64,000 nt of DNA from Chelonoidis abingdonii (taxonomy: Eukaryota; Chordata; Testudines; Testudinidae): contig NC_133771.1 of assembly GCF_003597395.2 (NCBI RefSeq), positions 142,618,740-142,682,739 on the forward strand. The letters are read 5' to 3'. The notes below the pieces were generated by a model. The model had not been told where the DNA came from and did no database searches. It saw only the letters and a program-made list of their open reading frames with translations. The translations under genes were made by a program, and so were the position numbers. This document shows, one piece after another, positions 1 through 9,330 of this stretch (position 1 is its first letter; every line of letters starts with the position of its first letter).

Positions 1-165
1 ATCACTATCGATTTTAGCACTACTCCTCTCGTTTGGGAGGAGTTCCGAAATCGATTTAAGGAGGCGGTTAACTCGATATTAAGGACGACGTCGTGTGAAC
101 GGATACAGCGTTAAATCGGTATATCAGCCATTAAACCGATTTAAAGTCGCAGTGTAGACCTGGCC
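1..165 (+). mobile_element. 3' end of a non-autonomous TCTACACTA-type DNA transposon (cut by window edge)
   Basis: The window opens inside the element. Positions 8-55 closely match 22034-22080 (shared block beginning ATCGATTTTAGC, then CTACTCCTCTCGT and TGGGAGGA), which is the right end of the larger copy at 18112-22176. The terminus reads AGTGTAGACCTGGCC at 151-165, the same style of inverted end. It is followed by TGA (166-168), the 3-bp flank also seen at the 17997-22424 element. A PIF/Harbinger-like origin would fit a 3-bp target duplication, but no transposase is visible and the superfamily is inference. Confidence 0.7.
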
Positions 166-1325
166 TGAGACACTGCAAGAAAATAATGCAGTAATGCTAG
201 TGAGAATTTCAATACAGTGTACTGAATCATATAAAGCCTCAGGCAAATGACTAACTCTCTATTTCTCTTGACTTTAGAAATTGTTTTTTAAATATTCATT
301 GGGGGTGGGAAGGGGGGATTTTAGCAATTCTGTAAAATAAACAAGTGTGGTATCACCCTAGTGCAAATTGGTATAGATTTGATTAATTCAGTCCAGAATT
401 TAAAGAGAAAACCCTGATTCATCCAGACCTCATTTTCCCACATTTCGCTCTCTGTTGTACCGTTCACACTAGCTCTGATGTTTATATCAGACAGCTCTAG
501 CTGCTTTGATGGGCCTTTAAAATCACTTTGAATCTAGTTGTTCAGGTGCCATAAGGATATCTAGAAAGAATGTAGAAACAAAAGTAAGTGCACTGTTTTC
601 TAAAGCAGATATTTGGAATATGGACATAAATCAGAAACATGTGAAAGTTTATACTGTCTAATCATTTAGAATTCCGTACACAAATTTCAAAAACTTCCCC
701 GTAGCACAAAACACTTACTGTATGTGCATTTGAAAACGTAAGTATAATGCAGTTCATTGCACAGAAACCCTTTTTAGCTTCATTAAAATGTTTCTTTTTC
801 AGTATGTGTAGACTTCAGGTCTTTTTGTGCATTATAGCAGAAAGTCTAGGAAATAGGATATGTTCATTCAAATTCAAGATTAGATTCCTTTTTTTTTAAA
901 AAAAAAAAAAAAAAGGAAGACAGACGAAGTGCTGTGAGAAGAGGACAGTCATTAAAATTAGGGCCATCAATTAATCACAGTTAACTCACGCGATTAACTC
1001 AAATTAATTGCAATTAATCACACTGATAACAATAGAATACCAATTGAAATTTAAATATTTGTGGATGTTTTTCTACACTTTAAATATTGATTTCAATTAC
1101 AAAACAGAATACAAAGTGCACAGTGCTCACTTTATATTTTTATTACAAATATATGCACTGTAAAAATGATAGAAGAAACAGTATTTTTCAGTTCAACTCA
1201 TACAAGTACTGAAGTGCAATCTTCTCATCATGAAAGTGTAACTTACAAATGCAGATTTTTTGTTTAGAAAACTGCACACAAACAAAACCAATGTAAAACT
1301 TTAGAGCCTACAAGTCTACTCAGTC

Positions 1326-1550
1326 CTACTTCTTGGTCAGCCAATCGCTCAGACAAACAAGTTTGTTTACACTGATGGGAGATAATGCTGCCCACTTATT
1401 CTTTATAATGTCACCTGAAAGTGAGAACAGGCGTTCACACGGCACTTTTGTAGCTCTCATTGGAAGGTATCTACATGCCAAATATGCTAAACATTCATAT
1501 GCCCCTTCATGCTTCAGCCATGATTCCAGAGGACATGGTTCCATGCTGAT
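1326..1550 (-). pseudogene. hAT transposase C-terminal dimerisation domain fragment (left arm)
   Basis: The minus-strand frame carries the hAT C-terminal (RNase H-like/dimerisation) signature: a WLKHEG stretch, the conserved TKVPCERLFSLSGDII block, and NKLVCLSDWL close to the stop. In active hAT proteins this C-terminal part contributes to dimerisation and the catalytic core. Only about 75 relevant residues remain and there is no N-terminal BED zinc finger or catalytic domain, so it is a relic. The first residues of the frame come from a poly-A/T run around 1560-1577 and are not part of the domain. Confidence 0.75.
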
Positions 1551-1802
1551 GATGCTCGTTTTTTTTTTTTTAAAAAAAAGGATCAATTAAATTTGTGACT
1601 ATGTACTCCTTGAGGAGACAATTGTATGTCTCCTGCTCTGTTTTATGTACATTCTGCATATATTTCATGTTACAGAAGTCTCAGATGATGGCCAAGCACA
1701 TGTTTGTTTTTAAGAACACTTTCACAGCAGATTTGACAAAACACAAAGAAGGTACCAATGTGAGATTACTTAAAAATAGCTACAACATTCAATCCAAGGT
1801 TT

Positions 1803-2174
1803 TTGAATCTGAAGTGCCATCCAAAATCTGAGAGGGACGAGGTGTGGAGGATGCTTTTAGAAGTCTTAAAAAAACAGCACTCTGAAGCGGAAACTACAAA
1901 ACCCAAACAACCAGTAATGAAAATCAACCTTCTGCCGGTGGCAGATGATGAAAATGAACATGTGTTGGTCTGCACTGCTTTGGCTTATCAAGTAGAACCC
2001 ATCATCTGTGCAGACACATGTTCTTTGGAATGGTGGTTGAAGCATGAAGGGAGATATGAATCTTTAGTACATCTGGCACATAAATATTGTGCAATGCTGG
2101 CTACCAAAGTGCCATGCGAATGCCTGTTCTCACATTCAGGTGACATTGTAAACATTATCTCCTGCAAATTGTAA
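1803..2174 (+). pseudogene. hAT transposase C-terminal fragment (right arm, frameshifted)
   Basis: The frame contains WLKHEG, ATKVPCECLFSHSGDI and upstream acidic sequence (VADDENEH), matching the minus-strand fragment at 1326-1550 but extending about 60 residues further upstream. It ends prematurely at 2174. The expected continuation (CLSDWLTKK) is visible at the DNA level around 2188-2212 in another frame, so a small deletion broke the tail. Part of the upstream region is read in a different frame near 1730-1830. This is a degenerate copy, not a gene. Confidence 0.75.
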
Positions 2175-2546
2175 CCAACCTTGTTTGTCTGAGCGATTGG
2201 CTGACCAAGAAGTAGGACTGAGTGAACTTGTAGGCTCTAAAGTTTTACATTGTTTTGTTTTTGAATGCAGCTATTTTGGTACATAATTCTACATTTGTAA
2301 GTTCATCTTTCATGATAAAGAGCTTGTACTACAGTACTTGTGAATTGAAAAACATTTTTTCCAGTGCAAATATTTGTAATAAAAAATAGTGATCACTGTA
2401 CACTCAGTTCTGTGGTGTAACTGAAATTAGTATATTTGAAAATGTAGTAAACATTCAAAATATTTAAAATAAATGGTATTCTATTGTTTAACAGCACAAT
2501 TAATCACAATTAACTTTTTTAATTGCTTGGGAGCCCTAATTAAAAT

Positions 2547-3323
2547 CATTTTAATTTGAGAAATCCAATACTTCCACATGCAATATGGCTGACTGTTATG
2601 GTTATCTTGCAATAAACAATACTATAGTAGTTGTGCTGGAAGGCACTTAAAGAATTAGCACTACAGGTCTCCCTATATCAAAAAGTGCAATGCTAGAGCA
2701 GACTCTTCTAAGTAATTCACAAATCATCACTAATAATAAAGCTGATACCTCTCTTAAAACCACATCTATGCCTTGTAGAGCAGGCTGAAGCATGACCGTA
2801 GTGATCACAAAGGGTCACATTTTCACACCTTCTAAGGTGCACCTGATTTGTCCCAACACCTTGAATGTCATACCTGCTTGCCACACAGGGCACAACACAG
2901 GCTAAAGAATGTTTGTGTGACTGCCCCTTGGTAAGATACTGTCTGCATAGCAATGCATTTTACATAATTGTGTGGTCTGTGTAAGATTAATGGTTTGACT
3001 GTAAGAATTCTTCTCAAACTAATGAATGGACAACCATGATCTGGGTTAGGCAGCCATGCTAGGGTTTCATAAAAGATGGTGCAGTGTCTCTCTGAATCCT
3101 GAGCTGCATAGATCCCTAGGAGGGATTCTATGTCATGAAAACAAGGGTTTTCTTGAGTTAGTACGGCTCTACCCATGCCCCTTACTCAGCACTGCACTTC
3201 AGGTGATGTTTCATGAAAGAATTGTAAAAGGCAATATTTAGGAGTGATGGGATTAAACTATGAAAGGGAAAGTATGAGGCCAGATGGCAGCCAATGCTGC
3301 TATGCCCTCTGAGAATATGGGGT
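2547..3323. other. No gene recognised
   Basis: AT-balanced single-copy-looking sequence between the hAT element and the solo LTR. Short open frames (for example 2868-3176 minus) have no recognisable domain. I see nothing specific. Confidence 0.5.
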
Positions 3324-4114
3324 GTGGCTGTCATAAATATAAAGGGAAGGGTAACAACCTTCCTTTATACAGTACTATACAATCTCTCCTGGCCGGAGGC
3401 ACAATTCCTTTACCTTTAAAGGGTTAAGAAGCTCAGGTAACCTAGCTGGCATCTGACCGAAAGAACTAATAAGGGGACAAGATACTTTCAAATCTGGGGG
3501 TGGGGGAAAAGACTTTTTGTCTTTTGTCTGTCCTGTGTGCTTGCCGAAGACAAATCAAGAAAGCAAGGATTACAGCTCCATTAGAATTAGTAAGTACTAG
3601 CAAGAGAATACGTTAGCTTATTTTTATTTTGGCTTGTGATTTTCTGTGCTGAGAGGGAAGTGTATTCCTGGGTTTTTTTTGTAACTTTAAAGTTTTTCCT
3701 AGAGGAAAATCCTCTGTTTTGAATCTAATTGTCCTTGGAGATTATCTTCCATTCTAATTTTAGAGGTGCTTTTACCATTTTTCTTTCTAATAAAGTTCTG
3801 TTTTTAAAAAAAAAAAAAATTTAAGACACTAAAAAAAACAAAGGTTGGTCTGTGCTCATCTTGTTTATTCTCAACCCTCCACATGAAAGAGGGTGTAGGG
3901 CTTGGGGGGGGATATTAGGGGGTGGAGGGACTCCAAGTGGTCCTTTCCCTAAGTTTTGTCTAATCACTTGGTGATGGCCGCTTTACCTAATCCAAGGTAC
4001 AAGGAAGAATTTGTGCCTTGGGGCGTTTTTAACCTAAGCTGGTAAAAAGCTTAGGGGGTCTTTCATGTGGCTCCCCGTGTCTGTTCAGAGTGGGGAGGGA
4101 ACCCTAACAGTAGC
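3324..4114 (+). mobile_element. Solo LTR of an endogenous retrovirus-like element with 5-bp TSD
   Basis: The unit at 3329-4109 starts TGTCATAAAT and ends CCTAACA, i.e. the TG...CA rule. It is flanked by GTGGC (3324-3328) and GTAGC (4110-4114), a 5-bp target duplication with one mismatch. A polyadenylation signal AATAAA lies at 3789-3794 followed by an A-rich run. No internal coding region accompanies it, so it is a solo LTR left by LTR-LTR recombination. The 5' end is related to the minus-oriented LTR edge at 12195-12365 (TGTCATAAA and a TTAACCCTTT/AAAGGGTTAA block). Confidence 0.8.
3789..3794 (+). promoter_or_regulatory. LTR polyadenylation signal
   Basis: AATAAA inside the solo LTR, followed 10-30 bases later by an A-run. 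It marks the likely R/U5 region of the LTR. Confidence 0.55.
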
Positions 4115-4227
4115 CTTTAAAAGTTTACCTAGCTCTTTATCAGGAGATCTCAATGCATGTCACAAAGATGAGGGTCAGTATCACCCCCTTTTTTATTTTC
4201 TTTAATTTTTTTTAAAGATTATATGGA

Positions 4228-4352
4228 AATAAAGACACAAAAATGACTTGACTAAGGTCACACAGCAGGCTAGCAGCAGAGTCAAGAATAGAAACCAGGT
4301 TACCCTGAGTCACAGTCCAGTGCTCTATTCATTAGGCCACACTACATCCCTT
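4228..4352 (-). mobile_element. tRNA-derived SINE, MIR-like body
   Basis: On the minus strand the segment reads as a tRNA-like head (GGCCTAATGAATAGAGCAC, then a box-B-like GGTTTCTATTC) followed by the body phrase CTGTGTGACCTTAGTCAAG that is characteristic of MIR/CORE-type SINEs. The same body occurs at 44545-44705 (minus) and 45770-45960 (plus). It is old and diverged. Confidence 0.65.
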
Positions 4353-5786
4353 GTTAGACTTTGTAATAGTCCCCTCCCACCCAAGAAATGCCAAAAGCCC
4401 CATTGCTTGGGCCATTTAAATGGACTGGACACAGCACTTGTGTATATACAAATACATTGGCATGGAGATGGCCATAATGACATGATGATAGTTTCCATGT
4501 CTAGATAATTCCTGTGAAAATCTGTACTTAGGCCACACACCCATTTTTCCTGTGGTCAAGGCAAAGCTACAAAGTATTACATATGAATACAATATATTTC
4601 TTATGGAGAAACATAATTTACTGCTGCCTCAGGAAACAGTAAAGTACTATTGTCAGCTAGCCACTCTGCCAGTGGACACTGGATTTCAAAGTATACTATC
4701 TCCTAATCAGTGGGTTTGGGGTATTCTTGACATGCTCTGAAATGATTGACATATACTTGCCTCTTCTCCATTTGCAAGCAAATATGAAGAAATGCAGTAC
4801 TTTGTTTTATCCCAAATGCAGGATATGTGTGTTCTCACCTGGGTTTTATCAGCTAAGCCACATGTAATTTTGCTGACCCAATGACACGCAATGTTGTAAT
4901 TACTTTGCACAAAAATGTAGGAGAAGTAGTCATTTATGCTGCTTTCATGCTCCTTTCCTCCCCCCACTCTGCAAGAGAAGAACAATGTGGCACTATATAG
5001 GTCAAGGGACAATAGAGACTTCTGCTTGGTGATGCAAGGCTTGTTGCCTATTTGAATAAATGATAATACAGGGACAATAGTATTGATGGCTGGAATTCTC
5101 AAAGATATTTAAGTATCTAACATCCCTTGATTTCAACAGGAGTTAGACACTTAAATTTAAATACCTTAGTGAATCCCATCCAAAATGATCATTAAAAGGT
5201 CATCCGACTTATACTGAAGCTCAGGAAACTTAACAAAACACAGTAAGAATAAGCTGTTGGTATCCGCTCTGCCAAGATTGACTGCAGTTTTTCTGTATCC
5301 CCTCTCTGCGCGCGCACACACTGGATTCACTCTAAAATATATATGTAGACATATCTGTGCACATCCAACATCATACTGCAAGCACTGGAACTTGTAATTT
5401 ACTGGTGTATATAGAAGCTGCTTTAATTTTTATTTCAAGACAGCTGTAGGTAGCCTAAATTGAGAATGATCATATAAAAATTGACACATTCAGCAGGACA
5501 TTCAGTGCTGGAAGCAGAATCAGTGTCCACAGATACCTCAGCAACTGCCCTGGGAACAGAGGAGAGGCTAGAATATCTCAAGTTAGCAGTCTTTTATATT
5601 GGATCCTAATGTCTTCCAGCAAAGTGATATGTTGTAATGAACTAAAAATTGGAAATTAAAGTGAAAAAATTATCCAAAAACATTCATCAATAGACATTCA
5701 GTTTAAATAGGTTTCAAGGTAATTTCTTTTTATTAAGTTTTAGCAATTTGGATAAGTAAATATGCTTTGATTTATTAAATGTGCAT
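4353..5786. other. No gene recognised
   Basis: Low-complexity-free, AT-rich sequence. The 131-residue minus-strand frame at 4707-5102 has no recognisable domain and ordinary composition, and I do not call it a gene. Around 5095-5175 there is a diffuse old repeat of the 'taagtgcctaa' type also seen near 25300 and 61170. Confidence 0.45.
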
Positions 5787-6121
5787 TATGTGAGCAGGAG
5801 CGGCGCCAGGGTTTTTGGCGCCCTAGGCAGCGGTCCTTCCGTGCTCCTGGTCGTTGGCGGCAATTCAGCAGTGGGGGAGGGGTGTCCTTCCACGCTCCCG
5901 GTTGGCGGCAATTCTGCAGCTGGGGGGGCCTTCTGCGCTCCCGGTCTTCGGGGCACTTCACTGGCGGGTCCTGCAGTGAGTGAAGGACTCGCCACAGAAT
6001 TGCCGCCAAAGACATGGAGCGCGGAAGGACCTCCCGCCGCAGAGGCCTGCAAAATGCCACCCTCCCAAATCCTGGTGCCCTAGGCGGTCGCCTAAATGGA
6101 AATGCCGGCCCCGTATGTGAG
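5787..6121. mobile_element. Short GC-rich hAT-like non-autonomous element with perfect 8-bp TSD
   Basis: The 319-bp unit at 5795-6113 is flanked by identical TATGTGAG copies at 5787-5794 and 6114-6121. Ends are CAGGAGCGGC on the left and GCCGGCCCCG on the right (complement CGGGGCCGGC), an imperfect inverted repeat. A second, internal complementary pair includes GCGCCCTAGGCAGCGG on the left and GTGCCCTAGGCGGTCG on the right. The 8-bp duplication and CAGGG-like end indicate a hAT MITE. Overlapping open frames here are by-products of the GC-rich sequence. Confidence 0.8.
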
Positions 6122-6329
6122 GTTTCTTTATAACTATTGGGAAGATTACTGGCTAGAATAATGCAGTGGGAAACCCCACAAAAGGAATAGGAAACACTAA
6201 CAAAGAAGGAAAGCCCTGGTAACCTTCTTTTACTTAGAAAACTTTTTTAATTTTAAGTAAACCTAGTACTTGAACGTGCCAGAGCATAGAATCTTCTGTT
6301 TAGTTAGAGAGATGTAAAAAAGTTGTGGT

Positions 6330-8036
6330 TTGGTTTCATTCCTAATTACTGTGGTGTTCTTCCACCGCTTCCTTAACTGGATCATCACCCACTGCAAAAC
6401 TGGGGATGGTGCAGTGGGGTGTGTGTGTATCAAATGTGTCCTTTTTATGGTCCAAATCTCTTTATTTATAGGAGATATAGCTGGCCAAAAAGAACCCAAA
6501 AAAACCCACAGGATGCTTTTTTCTCCCCAGCTATCCCACTATCTCCGTGACACTACTGATTTCCTGAGGAAACTAAAATGCATTGGTCACCTCCCAGAAA
6601 ACACCATCCTAGCCACCATGGATGTAGAGGCTCTCTACACAAATATCCCACACACAGATGGAATACAAGCTGTCAGGAACAGTATCCCTGATGATGCCAC
6701 AGCACAACTGGCTGCTGAGCTCTGTGCCTTTATACTCACACACAACTATTTCAAGTTTGATGACAATATATATCTCCAGATCAGTGGCACTGCTATGGGC
6801 ACCCGCATGGCCCCACAATACGCCAATATTTTTATGGCTGACCTGGAACAACGCTTCCTCAGCTCTCGTCCACTCACGCCCCTTCTCTACCTACGCTACA
6901 TTGATGACATCTTCATCATCTGGACCCATGGGAAGGAGACTCTAGAAAAATTCCACCACGATTTCAACAACTTCCACCCCACCATCAACCTCAGCCTGGA
7001 CCAATCTACACGGGAGGTCCACTTTCTAGACACCACGGTGCAAATAAGTGATGGTCACATTAACACCACCCTATATCGAAAACCTACCGACCGCTATGCC
7101 TACCTTCATGCCTCCAGCTTCCATCCCGGGCACATCACACGATCCATTGTCTACAGCCAAGCACTGAGGTACAACCGCATCTGCTCTAACCCCTCAGACA
7201 GAGACCAACACCTACAAAATCTCCACCAAGCATTCTCAAAACTACAATACCCGCACGAGGAAATTAGGAAACAGATCAACAGAGCCAGACGTGTACCCAG
7301 AAGCCTCCTACTGCAAGACAAACCCAAGAAAGAAACCAACAGGACTCCACTGGCCATCACATACAGCCCCCAGCTAAAACCCCTCCAACGCATCATCAGG
7401 GATCTACAACCCATCCTGGACAATGATCCCACACTTTCACAGGTCTTGGGTGGCAGGCCAATCCTTGCCCACAGACAACCTGCCAACCTGAAACGTATTC
7501 TCACCAGCAACTGCACACCGTACCATAGTAACTCTAGCTCAGGAACCAATCCATGCAACAAACCTCGATGCCAACTCTGCCCACATATCTACACCAGCGA
7601 CACCATCACAGGACCTAACCAGATCAGCCATACCATCACTGGTTCATTCACCTGCACGTCCACCAATGTAATATACGCCATCATATGCCAGCAATGCCCC
7701 TCTGCTATGTACATCGGCCAAACTGGACAGTCACTACGGAAAAGGATAAATGGACACAAATCAGATATCAGGAATGGCAATATACAAAAACCTGTAGGAG
7801 AGCACTTCAACCTCCCTGGCCACACTATAGCAGACCTTAAGGTGGCCATCCTGCAGCAAAAAAACTTCAGGACCAGACTTCAAAGAGAAACTGCTGAGCT
7901 TCAGTTCATCTGCAAATTTGACACCATCAGCTCTGGACTAAACAAAGACTGTGAATGGCTTGCCAACTACAGAACCAGTTTCTCCTCCCTTGGTTTTCAC
8001 ACCTCAACTGCTAGAACAGGGCCTCATCCTCCCTGA
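6330..8036 (+). CDS. Penelope-like element protein: reverse transcriptase plus GIY-YIG endonuclease (5'-truncated)
   Basis: The frame is 568 codons, but only residues from about 65 onward (about 6523) belong to the element; the first 64 are read-through from flanking DNA, so the ATG at 6330 is fortuitous. RT motifs are clear: motif A TMDVEALYTNIPH with D98, motif B SGTAMGTRMAPQ (152-163) and motif C YIDD with D192/D193. After a linker comes a Cys motif C409-x4-C414-x2-C417 and a GIY-YIG nuclease: VIYAIIC (447-453), MYIGQT (460-465), R470/R472, H476 and E491 in GEHF. Penelope proteins prime reverse transcription at cut target DNA and integrate the copy. The RT fingers and N-terminal domain are missing, so it is unlikely to be active by itself. 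No stop or frameshift interrupts about 500 codons, suggesting a fairly recent insertion. Neighbours are a hAT MITE upstream and the element's own tail downstream. Confidence 0.9.
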   Translation: MVSFLITVVFFHRFLNWIITHCKTGDGAVGCVCIKCVLFMVQISLFIGDIAGQKEPKKTHRMLFSPQLSHYLRDTTDFLRKLKCIGHLPENTILATMDVEALYTNIPHTDGIQAVRNSIPDDATAQLAAELCAFILTHNYFKFDDNIYLQISGTAMGTRMAPQYANIFMADLEQRFLSSRPLTPLLYLRYIDDIFIIWTHGKETLEKFHHDFNNFHPTINLSLDQSTREVHFLDTTVQISDGHINTTLYRKPTDRYAYLHASSFHPGHITRSIVYSQALRYNRICSNPSDRDQHLQNLHQAFSKLQYPHEEIRKQINRARRVPRSLLLQDKPKKETNRTPLAITYSPQLKPLQRIIRDLQPILDNDPTLSQVLGGRPILAHRQPANLKRILTSNCTPYHSNSSSGTNPCNKPRCQLCPHIYTSDTITGPNQISHTITGSFTCTSTNVIYAIICQQCPSAMYIGQTGQSLRKRINGHKSDIRNGNIQKPVGEHFNLPGHTIADLKVAILQQKNFRTRLQRETAELQFICKFDTISSGLNKDCEWLANYRTSFSSLGFHTSTARTGPHPP

Positions 8037-8233
8037 TTGAACTAACCTCGTTATCGCTTGCTTGCTTGCTAGCATATATATACCTGCCCCTGGAAATTTC
8101 CACTACATGCATCTGACGAAGTGGGTATTCACCCACGAAAGCTCATGCACCAAAACGTCTGTTAGCCTATAAGGTGCCACAGGATTCTCTGCTGCTTTTA
8201 CAGATCCAGACTAACATGGCTCCCCCTCTGATA
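6523..8233 (+). mobile_element. Penelope-like retroelement, 5'-truncated, with intact 3' tail
   Basis: The element comprises the RT/GIY-YIG frame and a roughly 200-base 3' tail (8037-8233) ending CTCTGATA. The tail holds a hammerhead core (8113-8140) and the block that recurs in minus orientation at 17037-17105 (GTGCCACAGGA, then TTTACAGATCCAGACTAA). The left limit is set where similarity to the second PLE at 36405-37500 begins (CTGACTTCCTGAGGAAACT-like sequence just upstream of motif A) and is uncertain by some tens of bases. I found no clear target duplication. Confidence 0.85.
8107..8150 (+). ncRNA. Hammerhead-ribozyme-like core in PLE 3' tail
   Basis: The sequence has the conserved order CTGACGA (8113-8119), a perfect stem II GTGGGT/ACCCAC (8121-8126 with 8131-8136, loop ATTC) and GAAA (8137-8140). 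A 2-bp stem III GC/GC (8141-8142 with 8147-8148, loop TCAT) follows. These match the minimal type I hammerheads with very short stem III known from Penelope-like elements. The base expected to be U before the cleavage point reads A at 8149, and stem I is not obvious, so this copy may not self-cleave. Confidence 0.7.
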
Positions 8234-8442
8234 CTCTCCCCATAATGTTTCACAAAAAAAAATCCATCAGTTTTTCCATCAAACTTGAAAAGATCAATTA
8301 GCTTTAGTTATCAAAACACCCTTTTCCATCCTTTTAAAATAAGGAAGTGGCTAAGATTTACAAAATGAGGAGCCTAATATGAGGGTCCTAAATCAATATT
8401 TAGGTACTTATATGAATGAACTGTTCTTGTTTTTGTTTTTGT

Positions 8443-8512
8443 TCAGAAGTGCTCAGCAGTCCACAGCTCTCATTAAAGTCCATAAGAACTGTGGAGTGCT
8501 CAGCACTTCTGA
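8443..8512. repeat. Imperfect hairpin, 24-bp arms
   Basis: Arms 8443-8466 and 8489-8512 are complementary at 22 of 24 positions, separated by a 22-base loop. The arm motif (TCAGAAGTGCTCAGCA) resembles an old dispersed reptile/bird repeat also hinted at near 61210. No protein or target duplication was found. Confidence 0.6.
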
Positions 8513-8639
8513 AAATAAGGCCAGTTATAATTTAATAGGCTTTTAAATCCATAGTTCTAACTTCAGACTCTTGTTTTTGGAAGATTTGGCTAGTGTTTAT
8601 CAGATAGAATAAAGCTAAATAAAAACAAAGCATGTGTCT

Positions 8640-9330
8640 TGATCTTCACTCATTCTCCCCCATCCCCAAGGGGTTACTGAGTAGCTGGCCCCTGAAGAGG
8701 TCCAACACCCAGCCTACCTCTGACAGGCTCTTCTAAAAAGAACAAGCCAACCCAGATCCACCTGTGTGTAGTTAATTGCCTAGGTGACTAGGTAGCAGTA
8801 AATCAACTAAGGATCACCTGGTCCTAATAAAGGATTCTGAGGGCTCAGTCAGCAGATTCTAGAAGGTAGGAAGCTCCTGAGGAGGACTCCTCAAGGGACT
8901 GGCTGGGGAAAAAAGGAAATCTAGGAAAGGTGCTCTGGAGAGAGGCACTTCTGAAAGGGAAGAACTAGGAGTGCTAATCCCCTCGGGAGAACTGGCTTCA
9001 CCAGAAGGACTTTACCAGACTGACAGATGGTTGAAAGTGCTATATGCCATTCTGGAGGAGAGCTGTAGCATTTTGATCTCTTCAGGAGCTGGGAGTCTCC
9101 AGAAGAACCCTTCTTCTGGAGGATGGTAAGATAGGGAGGAGGTAAATGGACTTATGTGGGATAGACAGACTAAATTCACCCCTCCTCTCCCTCTGCCCCT
9201 CCCCCTCCCACTCGCAGAAGGATACTGGGGTAAAATCTTGGTTATGTACCCTGATCTGCCTTTGGTTAAATAAATTTGACTCTCTGAAGTGGCACTGTTC
9301 ACTACGTAAAAGTCTCAATGAACTCTGACA
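8640..9330 (+). mobile_element. Possible LTR-like segment (unclassified)
   Basis: A C/T- and G/A-rich block including CTCAGTCAGCAG, repeated GAAGAAC/CTCCAGAAG stretches and AAATAAA near 9269 looks like an LTR or retroposon tail I half recognise. I cannot define TG...CA ends or a target duplication, so class and borders are tentative. Confidence 0.3.

Larger units (their letters stand above)
951..2546. mobile_element. Fold-back hAT-derived element with perfect 8-bp TSD
   Basis: A perfect 8-bp direct repeat, ATTAAAAT, flanks the element at 951-958 and 2539-2546, the target-site duplication length of hAT transposons. The element (959-2538) begins TAGGGC and ends GCCCTA, with AT-rich subterminal blocks built from AATTAATC/GATTAATT motifs on both sides. 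Internally it is an imperfect palindrome: the minus strand of about 960-1550 and the plus strand of about 1990-2538 carry the same sequence, including the 3' part of a hAT transposase frame. The central region (about 1590-1990) exists in only one orientation. No complete transposase is present, so mobilisation must have been in trans. Confidence 0.85.

Noticed and set aside
4707..5102. 131-codon minus-strand frame as a gene
   Set aside because: No domain, no splice or promoter context, composition ordinary for intergenic DNA.
6330..6520. N-terminal 64 residues of the PLE frame as part of the protein
   Set aside because: They have no resemblance to PLE N-terminal domains and lie outside the segment shared with the second PLE; the start codon is accidental.
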